DNA from: Anaerolineales bacterium | GTDB lineage: Bacteria; Chloroflexota; Anaerolineae; 4572-78; J111 | Reading direction: 5' to 3' | DNA length: 64,000 bases | Assembly: GCA_020634855.1 (NCBI GenBank) | Contig: JACKAU010000016.1 | Span: 128,412-192,411 of the forward strand | Shown: positions 27,945-37,445 of the stretch, piece by piece | Numbering within the stretch: the stretch's first letter is position 1 | Layout of the letters: every line of letters starts with the position of its first letter | Notes under the pieces: model-generated | Database searches by the model: none | The model's input: only the letters and a program-made list of their open reading frames with translations | What the model was told of the DNA's origin: nothing | Made by a program: the position numbers and the translations under genes

Positions 27945-28694
27945 TTATTCATTCCGACCGCCGTAGCGGCGGTCGCGGCGGCTGAATGTTTGCAGAGCCT
28001 TGTAATATTCAGCCTTGTCGAAATCCGGCCAATAGGTAGGCGTGATGTAATATTCGGCGTAGGCTGCCTGCCAAATCAAGAAGTTACTGGTTCGAAACTC
28101 ACCGCTGGTGCGGATGATCAAATCGGGATCGGGGCAATCGGCGGTGTACATGTAATGGCTGAGTAGATCGGCGGTAATTTCGTCCGGGGGGATATTGTCG
28201 GCGATGACGCGTTTGACCGCGTGGACGATTTCATCGCGGCCGCCGTAATTGAAGGCCACATTAAGAATGAGGCGGTCGTTATGCTTAGTTTTGTCGATGG
28301 CGTACAGGACTTTATTGCGAATGATCGGCTTCAAACGCTCCAATTGGCCAATGTGACGCAGTTGCACGCCATTTTTATTGAGTTCTTCAAGTTCCGTATC
28401 GATGACGTTCTCCAAAATCTTCATCAAGCCCATAATTTCAAACGGCGGGCGCTTCCAATTTTCGGTAGAGAAGGCGTAAATCGTCAGCATCTTTACGCCA
28501 AACTCGACAGAACTTTTTAGGGTGCGGCGTAAATTTTCGGTGCCGGCTTTATGGCCCTCGAACCGGCTTTTGCCGTTCTGTTTAGCCCATCGCCCATTGC
28601 CGTCCATTATGATGCCAACATGATAGGGTGGATTTTCAAGCGGAGGATATTCTTTTTGTTCAACGCTATTTTCAGTTTGGACTAATTCAGCCAT
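27945..28694 (-). CDS. uppS: Isoprenyl transferase (undecaprenyl-PP synthase)
   Basis: 249 residues from MAELVQTENS; the frame extends to 28763, but the extra residues do not look like the family. It has HVGIIMDGNGRWAKQNG with the catalytic Asp, EFGVKMLTIYAFSTENWKRP, NVAFNYGGRDEI and RTSGEFRTSNFLIWQAAYAE. It condenses isopentenyl-PP units into the cis-polyprenyl carrier used for cell-wall glycan. It follows a trans-polyprenyl synthase gene, which can supply its allylic primer. The gap 27759-27944 beyond it shows no gene. Confidence 0.95.
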   Translation of the reverse strand: MAELVQTENSVEQKEYPPLENPPYHVGIIMDGNGRWAKQNGKSRFEGHKAGTENLRRTLKSSVEFGVKMLTIYAFSTENWKRPPFEIMGLMKILENVIDTELEELNKNGVQLRHIGQLERLKPIIRNKVLYAIDKTKHNDRLILNVAFNYGGRDEIVHAVKRVIADNIPPDEITADLLSHYMYTADCPDPDLIIRTSGEFRTSNFLIWQAAYAEYYITPTYWPDFDKAEYYKALQTFSRRDRRYGGRNE

Positions 28695-28774
28695 AGTTCG
28701 AGTTCTACCTATTCTTTGGAATAAAGTGACAGTCACCTGAATAATTACCGGTGACGGAGACATCGACCCGATTT

Positions 28775-29806
28775 TTAGCGTGATCGGCTCACTAAAAAGC
28801 GGGCGATCTCTTGCAGATCCGATTGGGCCTGGTTGGCAAGACCAATCCGATCGAGCGCGGTAAATGATTTATCGATGTACTCATTAGCGACGGTTTGAGC
28901 ATAATGATGAGCCTGGACTGTTTCCAGACAATCGCGTACAAATTCGATCTGATCATCAGACAAAGGCTCGCTGTTGGCGTAGAGGCTCTGAAGCTGTGTT
29001 TGGCGCTGGCCGGAGAGATGGCTTAAAGTAAAGAGTACCGGCAAGGTTTTTTTCTTACGGCGCAAGTCGTTATCAGCCGATTTGCCGGTTTCGGCGCTAT
29101 CGCCCCAAATGCCTAAGATGTCATCTCGGACCTGAAAGGCAATGCCAATATTTTGGGCGAATTCGCGGTAATGGTTAATCATCACTTCGTCCGAAGTTCC
29201 CAAACGCGCCCCAGACACAATGGAAGCTTCCAGCAGCGCCCCCGTTTTTTTGTAGACCATATCCAGATACATTTCCGTCGAGACCGCCGGATTCTGCTCG
29301 AATCTGAGATCCAAATCTTGCCCCATCGTCAAGTCCAGACAGGCTTGGGTAACGAGCTGCTGGACGGCTAAAATGGTTTCGGGGGGAAATCGGGTGGGGT
29401 TAAGCTGGTGAAGTTGGTGAAACGCCAGGGTATATAGAAAATCGCCGACATTGATCGCCAGCGGCTTGCCCCAAATCGACCAAGCGGTTGGCCGCCCCCT
29501 GCGCTCTAGGTCATTATCTTCGATATCGTCATGGAGGAGGGTAAAGTTGTGGATCATCTCCAGACTGGCTGCCACCGGCAGCGCATCTCGATAGTTACCG
29601 GTTAGCGCTTCAAAAACCAGTAGACAAACCGTAGGCCTGAGTACTTTGCCCTTTTCAGACGTGACCGGTTCAAAATTTTGGTCAACCCAGCCAAAATGAT
29701 AACTGATCACCCCCCGCATAAACGGTGGCGTGTCAGCCAGCGCCGCCTGAATCGTATTTTCGATTTCAGGCAAATATTTGATGACGATCTCTTTTATAGT
29801 CGACAA
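28775..29806 (-). CDS. Polyprenyl synthetase (trans-prenyl diphosphate synthase)
   Basis: 343 residues. First aspartate-rich motif LLHDDIEDND (~90), second FQVRDDILGIWGD (~225), with GKxxRP-like KGKVLRPTVCLLVF near the N-terminus. It makes trans-prenyl diphosphates (C15-C20 or longer); chain length cannot be settled, though the small residues before the first motif (NFT) allow a long product. It is just upstream of uppS with 80 bp between. Confidence 0.92.
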   Translation of the reverse strand: MSTIKEIVIKYLPEIENTIQAALADTPPFMRGVISYHFGWVDQNFEPVTSEKGKVLRPTVCLLVFEALTGNYRDALPVAASLEMIHNFTLLHDDIEDNDLERRGRPTAWSIWGKPLAINVGDFLYTLAFHQLHQLNPTRFPPETILAVQQLVTQACLDLTMGQDLDLRFEQNPAVSTEMYLDMVYKKTGALLEASIVSGARLGTSDEVMINHYREFAQNIGIAFQVRDDILGIWGDSAETGKSADNDLRRKKKTLPVLFTLSHLSGQRQTQLQSLYANSEPLSDDQIEFVRDCLETVQAHHYAQTVANEYIDKSFTALDRIGLANQAQSDLQEIARFLVSRSR

Positions 29807-29887
29807 CCTATTCTCCTTACGTAGGTTAATATTGTCATAGAGTGATTAAGAACGCAAGTTGACCCCCTGGGTGTACTCTACTCCAAC

Positions 29888-29942
29888 AAAAAACGTGAAA
29901 TGTGATAACCGTAAAAATACAGCTTTCACATTTCACGTTTTT
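29888..29942 (-). terminator. Bidirectional intrinsic terminator after frr
   Basis: A 17-bp perfect stem: AAAAACGTGAAATGTGA pairs with TCACATTTCACGTTTTT across a 20-nt loop, with T-rich tracts on both sides. It ends the rpsB-tsf-pyrH-frr unit before the polyprenyl synthase gene. Confidence 0.85.
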
Positions 29943-29962
29943 AACGTACCGGCGATCAGGCG

Positions 29963-30520
29963 CTACACTTCCATCAATTCCTTTTCTTTAGCGGCTGCAA
30001 TCTCATCAACTTTTTTGATGTAATCATCCGTCAGCTTCTGGATCTCATCTCGTCCGAGATATAAGTCGTCTTCGGAAATCATCTTCTCTTTTTCAAAACT
30101 TTTCAAATCATCCAGCCCGCCCCGGCGTGTATTTCTAATTGAGACCCTGGCTTCTTCGGCTCGCTTCGAGACGGCCTTCGTCAAGTCTCGACGGCGTTGT
30201 TCGGTGAGGCTAGGGATCTGCAGGCGAATGATCTTACCGTCATTGTTGGGGTTGAGGCCCAGATCAGATTGCATAATCGCTTTTTCAATCGCCTTCATGG
30301 CTCCGGGATCATATGGGCGAATACTGATAAGTTGCGGCTCTGGAACGCTGATTAAGGCTAATTCCTGAAGTGAAGTAGGGGTACCATAATACTCCACCAG
30401 TAACTTCTCAACCAGACCAGTCGAGGCTCGACCGGTTCTCATGGATGCTAAATCATGTCTTAAAGCATCTACAGATTTATCCATTGCTTTACTTGCTTCA
30501 GACAATACATCGTCTATCAT
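29963..30520 (-). CDS. frr: Ribosome recycling factor
   Basis: 185 residues, the usual length. MDKSVDALRHDLASMRTGRA, LISVPEPQLISIRPYDPGAM, NPNNDGKIIRLQIPSLTEQR and VSIRNTRRGGLDDLKSFEK are diagnostic. With EF-G it splits the post-termination ribosome. It is last in the rpsB-tsf-pyrH-frr order, which is conserved in many bacteria, and is followed by a strong terminator. Confidence 0.98.
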   Translation of the reverse strand: MIDDVLSEASKAMDKSVDALRHDLASMRTGRASTGLVEKLLVEYYGTPTSLQELALISVPEPQLISIRPYDPGAMKAIEKAIMQSDLGLNPNNDGKIIRLQIPSLTEQRRRDLTKAVSKRAEEARVSIRNTRRGGLDDLKSFEKEKMISEDDLYLGRDEIQKLTDDYIKKVDEIAAAKEKELMEV

Positions 30521-30598
30521 AGTTTGTTACCTCCCTTTTTTGTTCAAACGACCGGTATAAAGGTTATACGGCATTTTAAGGTTTTTGACAAAATCAGG

Positions 30599-31315
30599 TT
30601 AGTAGGTAATGAGCGTACCGGTAGTTTGCCCCAACACGGTATTTTTCAGGCTTTCGGCTTGCCACAGGTTTAACACCACAATGGGCATTTCGTTTTCCAT
30701 ACAGAGGGTTAAGGCTGTACCGTCTAGAACGCGCAAGCCCAGATTAAGCGCGTCAATATAGCTGATGGTATCAAATCGTTTGGCGTTCGGATCCTTTTTA
30801 GGATCGGAGTCATACACGCCGTCCACTTTTGTGGCCTTAACTAACAATTCGGCGTCAATTTCCATTGCTCTCAGGGCTGCGGCGGTATCGGTGGTGAAGT
30901 AGGGGTTACCGGTCCCTGCGCCCAAAATCACCACCCGGCCCTTTTCAAGATGTCGAATCGCTCGACCGCGAATGTAGGGTTCGGCCACGGCCCGCATTTC
31001 GATGGCGGTTTGGACGCGAGGGTCCATGCCGACTCGTTTCATCGCATCGGCCAAAGCCAGGGCGTTCATTACGGTGGCCAGCATACCCATGTGATCGGCA
31101 GTGGTGCGATCCATGCCATGATCCAGGCCCTCTTTCCCCCGCCACAAGTTGCCGGCGCCAATAACAATGGCTATTTCCACTCCCATGTCGTGAATAGATT
31201 TAACGGTTTGGGCCAGATCATCGGCGGTATGGACATCGATCCCAAAGCTTCCTTCACCGGCCATAGCTTCTCCGCTTAATTTAAGCAGAATACGGTTATA
31301 CTTAGGCAACGCCAT
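30599..31315 (-). CDS. pyrH: UMP kinase
   Basis: 238 residues from MALPKYNRIL. I chose 31315 because GGAGAG lies just upstream and family members start here; the frame continues to 31339. It has ILLKLSGEAMAGE, VIGAGNLWRGKEG, GAGTGNPYFTTDTAAALRA and DGVYDSDPKKDPNA. A hexameric kinase of the amino-acid-kinase fold that turns UMP into UDP for pyrimidine and wall precursor synthesis. An attenuator-like terminator lies between it and tsf. Confidence 0.97.
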   Translation of the reverse strand: MALPKYNRILLKLSGEAMAGEGSFGIDVHTADDLAQTVKSIHDMGVEIAIVIGAGNLWRGKEGLDHGMDRTTADHMGMLATVMNALALADAMKRVGMDPRVQTAIEMRAVAEPYIRGRAIRHLEKGRVVILGAGTGNPYFTTDTAAALRAMEIDAELLVKATKVDGVYDSDPKKDPNAKRFDTISYIDALNLGLRVLDGTALTLCMENEMPIVVLNLWQAESLKNTVLGQTTGTLITY

Positions 31316-31356
31316 AAATCTCTCCAAATTGGGTAACAACTTTTATACAGAAAAAA

Positions 31357-31383
31357 AGCCGGAACAGTGTGAATGTTCCGGCT
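31357..31383 (-). terminator. Intrinsic terminator between tsf and pyrH
   Basis: A 10-bp perfect stem, AGCCGGAACA/TGTTCCGGCT, with a 7-nt loop; on the minus strand it is followed by seven T. It should end much of the rpsB-tsf message, letting a fraction read into pyrH-frr. Confidence 0.85.
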
Positions 31384-31396
31384 CTTTTGTTGACGA

Positions 31397-32272
31397 CTAT
31401 TCAACGCCCAGTTCAAACCGGGCGAAACGTCGAATCTGTATCTCTGAACCTAGTGATTTACTGGCCTTTGAGACCAAGTTTGAAATAGTCACATCATTAT
31501 CTTTGACAAACGGTTGGTTAACAAGGGTTATTTCTCCCAACCATTTTTTCAATTTGCCCTCTACAATTCGTTCTTTGATGTTATCGGGCTTCTTATCTTC
31601 GGCAATCTGGGCTTTGTAGATAGCTTTCTCAGCTTCTACAGCTTCGGCGGGTACGTTACTTTCATCCAGATAACGTGGTGATGCCGCCGCAATGTGTAGG
31701 GCCAAATCGTGGACCAGCTCCATAAATTCAGGGCTGCTGGGGCTTCCACCGCCAACCTCAACCAGCACGCCAACCCGTCCGCCGATGTGGATGTAGCTGT
31801 CGATCATACCGTCGCCTTGCAGATCAAAACGGACCGCACTGCGCACGATAGTATTTTCGCCCAGTTTGGCAATAATCTCGGTCAGTTGCTCGGCAACGGT
31901 GGTTTGGGCATTATCAATGTATGGCGCAGCCAGGAGCGCCTCGACGCCATCAACGTTGGGCTGAGCCAGCATCTGGCGAACCAAGCTGTCTACGAAATTC
32001 TGAAAATCCTCGGTGCGGGCCACAAAGTCAGTTTCACAGTTGACTTCAACCATCACCCCCACTTGGCTGTCCTCACTAATTTGAGCCTTAACCAAGCCTT
32101 CATTGGCTTCACGGCTGGCTTTTTTAGAAGCGGCTGCCAACCCTTTTTTACGCAAAAGTTCAACGGCTTCATCTATGTTGCCGCTTGTTTCTTGCAAAAC
32201 TTTTTTACAATCTAGAATACCAGCGCCGGTAATTTCTCTAAGGTATTTAATGTCTGCGGTTGTAACTGACAC
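31397..32272 (-). CDS. tsf: Translation elongation factor Ts
   Basis: 291 residues. The N-terminal UBA-like domain is IKYLREITGAGILDCKKVLQ, followed by LRKKGLAAASKKASR and the TDFVA motif in VNCETDFVARTEDF. These elements exchange GDP on EF-Tu. The length is normal. It is co-oriented with rpsB, 50 bp downstream of it, as in most bacteria. Confidence 0.97.
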   Translation of the reverse strand: MSVTTADIKYLREITGAGILDCKKVLQETSGNIDEAVELLRKKGLAAASKKASREANEGLVKAQISEDSQVGVMVEVNCETDFVARTEDFQNFVDSLVRQMLAQPNVDGVEALLAAPYIDNAQTTVAEQLTEIIAKLGENTIVRSAVRFDLQGDGMIDSYIHIGGRVGVLVEVGGGSPSSPEFMELVHDLALHIAAASPRYLDESNVPAEAVEAEKAIYKAQIAEDKKPDNIKERIVEGKLKKWLGEITLVNQPFVKDNDVTISNLVSKASKSLGSEIQIRRFARFELGVE

Positions 32273-32322
32273 GTTTCCTCCAATTTATCAAGTCACAGAA
32301 TTTATTATGCTCTTGTCAGAGT

Positions 32323-33372
32323 TTATGCTTTTTCTTTAGTTTCTTCTTCGACCACTTCTTCTGAACTACTCTCCTCAGAGACAGTTTCCAAAACCGGTTC
32401 AGCAGCCGCACTACCGGTATCTTCCTCACCTGCATCGGATCCGGCTGATTCAATATCAGCCTCGGCTACAGTTTCTGCTACTTCAATTAACACTTCCTCA
32501 ACAGCATCTTCGACCTCTGCTTCATCGACATCCGCATCGTCAAGGGTTTCATAATCCTCTTCGTCATCATCCGCGTACTCTGCCTGAATTTTCGCCAGGG
32601 TGCTCGGCCCCAAGTAGCGCTCCAAGGCTTCTTCTTCTTCCATTCCAGCCACTTCATCTTCCTCGGCTCGAAGGCTGCTCAAAATGGCCTGACCTTCTAA
32701 TACAGCGGACGCCATGGTCGAATTCATCAATTTAATGGCGCGGATCGCATCATCATTACTGGGAATGACATAATCTATGGGATCGGGGTCGCAGTTGGTG
32801 TCAACCATAGCGATGATTGGAATGCCCAAGATATTGGCTTCCTTGACAGCGATAGTATCCCGCCGAACATCAACTACGAAGAGCAGGTTCGGCAGGCGGC
32901 GCATATCTCGCAAACCGCCCATGCGATGATTGAGGCGATTGATCTCTCGCTCACGCATCAGGGCCTCTTTTTTGGTTAAACGGGCAAATTCCCCCCGAGC
33001 TTGCTGCCGTTCAATTTCCAGCATATAATCGATCCGCTGGCGAATGGTTCGCCAGTTCGTCAGCGTGCCTCCCAGCCAGCGTTGGTTAATAAACGGCATA
33101 CCACAGCGCGCCGCTTCCTGAGCAACGCTCTCCTGAGCCTGCTTTTTAGTGCCGACAAACAAGACAACACCACCGGAAGAGACGGTGTTTTTTACCAGTT
33201 CATAGGCTTCATCCAGCCTTTTCATTGTTTGTTGGAGATCGATAATGTGAATCCCGTTGCGTTCCGTAAAAATGTAACGCTTCATTTTAGGATTCCAGCG
33301 GCGAGTCCGGTGCCCAAAGTGAACCCCGGCCTCAAGAAGGGACTTCATTGAGACAACTTGATCTAACGACAT
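32323..33372 (-). CDS. rpsB: 30S ribosomal protein S2 with long acidic tail
   Basis: 349 residues against about 240 usual. The S2 core (1-~235) has GVHFGHRTRRWNPKMKRYIF, QRWLGGTLTNWRTIRQR and DTNCDPDPIDYVIPSNDDAI. From about 240 on, a ~105-residue tail is dominated by Glu, Asp, Ala and Val (EEDEVAGMEEEEALERYLGP, later repeated EVLIEVAETVAEADI-like stretches) and should be disordered. The first gene of the rpsB-tsf-pyrH-frr unit, with a near-consensus promoter 180 bp upstream. Confidence 0.97.
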   Translation of the reverse strand: MSLDQVVSMKSLLEAGVHFGHRTRRWNPKMKRYIFTERNGIHIIDLQQTMKRLDEAYELVKNTVSSGGVVLFVGTKKQAQESVAQEAARCGMPFINQRWLGGTLTNWRTIRQRIDYMLEIERQQARGEFARLTKKEALMREREINRLNHRMGGLRDMRRLPNLLFVVDVRRDTIAVKEANILGIPIIAMVDTNCDPDPIDYVIPSNDDAIRAIKLMNSTMASAVLEGQAILSSLRAEEDEVAGMEEEEALERYLGPSTLAKIQAEYADDDEEDYETLDDADVDEAEVEDAVEEVLIEVAETVAEADIESAGSDAGEEDTGSAAAEPVLETVSEESSSEEVVEEETKEKA

Positions 33373-33550
33373 GTTTAATTTTCCTCCGTTTTCAACTAAC
33401 TACCTCCGCTCCTTTTAACCATTCGGGAACCTTTTAGGCGAAATTTTCAACCGACATGTGATTTATCTCCCATAAATCGGCTTTAAATATCGACAAGGCA
33501 CGGCCCGTTTGTAAGAGAGCGTGTGAAATTAAGTAAAACCCCAAGCGAAA

Positions 33551-33579
33551 AGTATAACACAATTGACTTAAATAAGCAA
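33551..33579 (-). promoter_or_regulatory. Promoter of the rpsB operon
   Basis: On the minus strand TTGCTT (33579-33574), a 17-bp spacer, then TATACT (33556-33551). It leaves a ~170-nt leader before rpsB, long enough for ribosomal-protein feedback structures, none of which I can identify with confidence. Confidence 0.7.
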
Positions 33580-33684
33580 AGGAAATCATTATTTCAACGA
33601 TCTACCTCAATGGTTGGTTATTACAGTGGGGCCATATCTGCCTCTTTAAGACGATTCGAGCCGTCAGGCAAATTAAAAAAGAGT

Positions 33685-33713
33685 TTGGCAAACATTATTT
33701 TCATGTGTATAAT
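33685..33713 (+). promoter_or_regulatory. Promoter of dnaG-rpoD
   Basis: TTGGCA (33685-33690), a 17-bp spacer and a perfect TATAAT (33708-33713), 66 bp before the dnaG ATG. GGGAGAAG lies near 33761-33768 as ribosome binding site. Confidence 0.8.
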
Positions 33714-33779
33714 GACTTAGGTATAAACTGTTAGAGTAAAAAAAAGCCACAATTATTAGAGGGAGAAGCTCTAACGGTT

Positions 33780-35744
33780 ATGAGCGTAGCTGACGAAATT
33801 AAATCAAAACTTGATATTGTCGACTATATCTCAAATACCGTTAACTTGAGGAAAACAGGAAAGAACTATACCGGTTTTTGTCCTTTCCATCAAAATACAA
33901 AGACCCCATCGTTTGTTGTCTTTCCCGATACCCAAACCTGGCGTTGTTTTGGTGCCTGCGCTGACGGCGGTGATATTTTTAGCTTCGTGATGAAGCAGGA
34001 AGGCTACGAATTTAAAGAAGCCTTACAAGCATTGGCCAGGCAAGCCGGGATTACCCTAACTACACCGGAGTTGGGCGACGACGAACAGGACAAGCATCAT
34101 CAAAAACTACTAGAACTGACCGCTGCAGCCGCCGCTTACTTTCATCATCTACTAACCCACTCGCCTGCCGGTGCTTTGGCCCGAACTTATCTGGCTCAAC
34201 GTGAGCTTACGTCTGAAACGATCGCGACCTTTCAATTAGGTTTGGCCCTAAATGAATGGGATGCGCTAAAAAATCATTTCTTAGAAAGAGGGTATAGCAC
34301 CGATGAACTAATGGCAGCCGGGTTGATTGTTGAGCGAGATAACGGCTCACCCGGTTATGATCGCTTTCGCGACCGGCTAATCATTCCCATCAGGGATAGT
34401 CGCGGCCGAGTCATCGGTTTTGGAGCGCGGGCTTTGCAACCCGATCAAGTTCCCAAATATCTCAATTCGCCGCAGACCGTTTTATTCGATAAGAGTAAAA
34501 CGTTGTACGGCTTAGACCTGGCCCGTAAACATATCCGCGACGCTGACCAGGTGGTCATTGTTGAGGGTTACATGGATGTGATCCAGGCCCATCAACGGGG
34601 CGCCAGAAACGTAGTAGCCCAAATGGGCACGGCCCTAACCGAGCAGCAACTGCAACTACTCAAACGGACAACCGGCAACTTTGTTTTAGCTCTAGACGCG
34701 GATACGGCCGGCAATGCGGCCACGTTACGTGGCTTGAATTTAGCCCGAGAAACCCTGGACCGAGAAACGGTTCCGGTTCCCACCGCTTGGGGGCTTATTC
34801 GCTACGAAGGCCGCTTGGAAGCCGATATCCGGATTGCGTCGCTGCCGCCCGGTCGAGACCCGGATGACATTCTTAAAGAAGGGCTTGAAGCCTGGCAAAA
34901 AATTATCGATGGGGCTGTACCGGTTATTGATTTCTATTTTCAAGCCGTTACCGCCGAGCTGGATCTAACCAGTGCTAAAGGCAAGAGTATAGCCGTTCAA
35001 AAGCTAATGCCGGTGTTGCGAGATATCGGCAACAACGTTGAGCAAGAACATTACGTTCAAAAATTGGCGCGGCTCATCCATATCGATGAGCGGACGTTGA
35101 TGACCGAGTTAAGAACTGACCGTAAGCCCGGTAAAAAACGTCGGCAGCCGCCCCAACCGGCCGGACCTGATCTATCAAAAATTCAGAAAAGTGTACCCGC
35201 CGCGCCTACGCTCGAAACTAACGGCGACGCCGGGTTGGAAGCCTACTGTTTGAGCCTCATTCTGGCTCATCCGTTTGCTTTGGCTATGGCCAGCGATATT
35301 TTGGAGCAGCAAAAAGTAACCGGTCTGACGGTCAATGATTTCAGACGCGGTGATCATAAAGAAATCTTTAAATCATTACAGTTGTGGACGGCCGCCGAGT
35401 CGCCCCGGATCGAAACTTTAACTGAAATGGTCGGTGAAACGCTGGAAGGTCGCCTGGCAACCCTGGCCAGTCTCTGGCATCGACGCCCCCCGGCGCCGGC
35501 CGAAACAGCATTTCGAGACTTAAGCATTGCTATTTTACGACTTCGGTTGCAAAATGTAGTTCAGCAGATTGAAGAATTACAATTTATGCTGCGCGAGGCG
35601 GAAGATAACAATGAAGCTGAAGAAGCTCGTCGCTATCGGGCCATGATCGCCACCTGTGGTGAGCAACGCCGCCAACTGCATGACGTTAGCGATGCACTGT
35701 CGCTCACCGGTAAACGGCGCGCCGAGTCTAAAGCTTCGCTGTAA
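33780..35744 (+). CDS. dnaG: DNA primase
   Basis: 654 residues. N-terminal CHC2 zinc site: CPFHQNTKTPSFVVF with CFGACADGGD (~39-68). The catalytic core has RFRDRLIIPIRDSRGRVIGF and ALQPDQVPKYLNSPQT. The TOPRIM motifs are VVIVEGYMDVIQAHQ and LALDADTAGNAA. The last ~180 residues are the helicase-interacting domain. It makes RNA primers at the replication fork. The dnaG-rpoD order is part of the classical macromolecular-synthesis operon; rpsU is absent here. Confidence 0.97.
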   Translation: MSVADEIKSKLDIVDYISNTVNLRKTGKNYTGFCPFHQNTKTPSFVVFPDTQTWRCFGACADGGDIFSFVMKQEGYEFKEALQALARQAGITLTTPELGDDEQDKHHQKLLELTAAAAAYFHHLLTHSPAGALARTYLAQRELTSETIATFQLGLALNEWDALKNHFLERGYSTDELMAAGLIVERDNGSPGYDRFRDRLIIPIRDSRGRVIGFGARALQPDQVPKYLNSPQTVLFDKSKTLYGLDLARKHIRDADQVVIVEGYMDVIQAHQRGARNVVAQMGTALTEQQLQLLKRTTGNFVLALDADTAGNAATLRGLNLARETLDRETVPVPTAWGLIRYEGRLEADIRIASLPPGRDPDDILKEGLEAWQKIIDGAVPVIDFYFQAVTAELDLTSAKGKSIAVQKLMPVLRDIGNNVEQEHYVQKLARLIHIDERTLMTELRTDRKPGKKRRQPPQPAGPDLSKIQKSVPAAPTLETNGDAGLEAYCLSLILAHPFALAMASDILEQQKVTGLTVNDFRRGDHKEIFKSLQLWTAAESPRIETLTEMVGETLEGRLATLASLWHRRPPAPAETAFRDLSIAILRLRLQNVVQQIEELQFMLREAEDNNEAEEARRYRAMIATCGEQRRQLHDVSDALSLTGKRRAESKASL

Positions 35745-35832
35745 TGAGCAAATCAACCCATCTATCTATAAGGGTCAAAGAGTAGATATCCATAGTTAAA
35801 TTGGTTTAGTTTCAGACTCATGGAGATCGTTA

Positions 35833-37203
35833 GTGGCAAAAAAGCGAATTACTAAGAACACAACTGAAGACAACAAAAAAAATCAGACGAATGGCAAACC
35901 AACAGAAGGGCTGACGCAAGAAGAGGCCATTGAGATCCTGCTGGAAAAGGGTAAAAAGCAAAAGACGCTAACCCAAAATGAGATTTTAGATATCCTACCT
36001 GACGGCGGCCTGGATATTGAGGCTACCGACGCTATCATTCAAAAACTGGTAGAAAACGGGATAGAAGTTACAGAGGAACAGGATACCGATACCGAAGCTC
36101 TGGCGGATGTCGATGAACCGGACGATGCCGCGCTCAAAGAGGTCGAAGAGGAACTTGACGAAGAAGATTTTTCTTCAGCCGGTGTCTTAGAATTAGGCTC
36201 GGTGGAGCTAACCAATGATCCGGTTCGGATGTATCTGCGGGAAATTGGCCAGGTCAATCTGCTTACCGCCGCCGACGAAGTGTCGTTGGCCAAGCGGATT
36301 CAACGCGGCATGGATGCCCGTGACAAATTGGATAGTGAAGATACCTTTACCGATGATGAACTGGCCGAATTCAAAAAACAAGACATCGATGGCAGAATTG
36401 CCAAACGGTGTTTGGCCGAAGCCAACCTGCGTCTGGTGGTCAGTGTGGCTAAACGTTACATTGGGCGCGGTATGAACTTTCTCGATTTGATTCAGGAAGG
36501 CAACATCGGTTTGTTGAGAGCGGTTGAAAAGTTCGACCATCATCGTGGTTACAAATTTTCAACCTACGCCACCTGGTGGATCCGGCAAGCCATTAGCCGG
36601 GCCATCGCCGACCAGGCCCGAACCATTCGGATCCCGGTCCACATGGTCGAAACCATCAACAAGCTGGCCCGCGTCCAGCGCCGCTTGTTACAAGAGTACG
36701 GCCGCGATCCCAGCGCCAAAGAAATTGCTTTGGAAATGGAAATGCTGTCTGATGAAGACCTGGAAGCCATTGAAATAGCCGATAAAAACAGCACCCCGCT
36801 GGACCCGGCCATAGAACGCCGCTGGCGAAGGGCGGCTACTAAAGTGCGGCGGATCATGCGCATCGCCCAAGAGCCGATGTCGTTGGAAACGCCCATCGGC
36901 ACCGAAGAAAACAGCTATCTGGGCGACTTCATTGAAGACGAAACCGTCACTGGCCCGGTCGATGCCGCCTCGAAGCAACTGCTTAAAGAACAGCTTCATG
37001 AAATTCTGGCCCAACTCAGCGATCGCGAGCGCAAAGTGCTGGAGATGCGCTTCGGGCTAAACGACGGCCAGGGGCGTACGCTGGAAGAAGTCGGCAGCGA
37101 ATTTGGCGTCACCCGTGAGCGTATCCGCCAAATTGAGGCCAAAGCCTTACGAAAACTGCGTCACCCCATTCGCAGCCGTAAGTTGAGAGATTATCTGGGG
37201 TGA
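35833..37203 (+). CDS. rpoD: Primary sigma factor (sigma70/SigA)
   Basis: 456 residues from a GTG at 35833 with GGAG upstream. An N-terminal region 1.1-like part and acidic linker (~75-115) come first. Region 1.2 is NDPVRMYLREIGQVNLLT; region 2 holds RFVVSVAKRY-type VVSVAKRYIGRGMNFLDLIQ and FSTYATWWIRQAISRAIADQ; region 3 is IRIPVHMVETINKL; region 4 holds TLEEVGSEFGVTRERIRQIE. The housekeeping sigma factor, which fits the TTGACA/TATAAT-like promoters seen in this window. Confidence 0.97.
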   Translation: MAKKRITKNTTEDNKKNQTNGKPTEGLTQEEAIEILLEKGKKQKTLTQNEILDILPDGGLDIEATDAIIQKLVENGIEVTEEQDTDTEALADVDEPDDAALKEVEEELDEEDFSSAGVLELGSVELTNDPVRMYLREIGQVNLLTAADEVSLAKRIQRGMDARDKLDSEDTFTDDELAEFKKQDIDGRIAKRCLAEANLRLVVSVAKRYIGRGMNFLDLIQEGNIGLLRAVEKFDHHRGYKFSTYATWWIRQAISRAIADQARTIRIPVHMVETINKLARVQRRLLQEYGRDPSAKEIALEMEMLSDEDLEAIEIADKNSTPLDPAIERRWRRAATKVRRIMRIAQEPMSLETPIGTEENSYLGDFIEDETVTGPVDAASKQLLKEQLHEILAQLSDRERKVLEMRFGLNDGQGRTLEEVGSEFGVTRERIRQIEAKALRKLRHPIRSRKLRDYLG

Positions 37204-37204
37204 T

Positions 37205-37232
37205 TTGACGAACGTTCTAAATCGATTATAAT
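37205..37232 (+). promoter_or_regulatory. Promoter of tRNA-Asn
   Basis: TTGACG (37205-37210), 16-bp spacer, perfect TATAAT (37227-37232), starting 2 bp after the rpoD stop and 28 bp before the tRNA. It gives the tRNA its own strong promoter. Confidence 0.8.
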
Positions 37233-37260
37233 TCACTTTTGTTAGTTGAATAATAAACAA

Positions 37261-37332
37261 TCCTCGGTAGCTCAACGGCAGAGCGGGCGGCTGTTAACCG
37301 CTAGGTTGTAGGTTCGAATCCTACCCGAGGAG
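37261..37332 (+). tRNA. tRNA-Asn (GTT)
   Basis: Full cloverleaf: acceptor arm TCCTCGG/CCGAGGA with discriminator G, D-arm GCTCAACGGCAGAGC, anticodon loop CTGTTAA with anticodon GTT at 37293-37295, and T-arm GTAGGTTCGAATCCTAC. The genome does not encode CCA, since the next bases are CTA. Confidence 0.97.
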
Positions 37333-37412
37333 CTAGTGGACCAAAGCGGAGATTGTTCCTACTCGTTTGTTAAAATTTCCGAAGAGGAAAATTATAGCAG
37401 AGGTCTTATGAG

Positions 37413-37444
37413 AGCCGATTGGAGACAGCTAATCGGCTTTTTTT
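37413..37444 (+). terminator. Intrinsic terminator after tRNA-Asn
   Basis: Stem AGCCGATT/AATCGGCT with a 10-nt loop, followed by seven T. It ends the tRNA transcript before the LAL regulator gene. Confidence 0.88.
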
Positions 37445-37445
37445 A

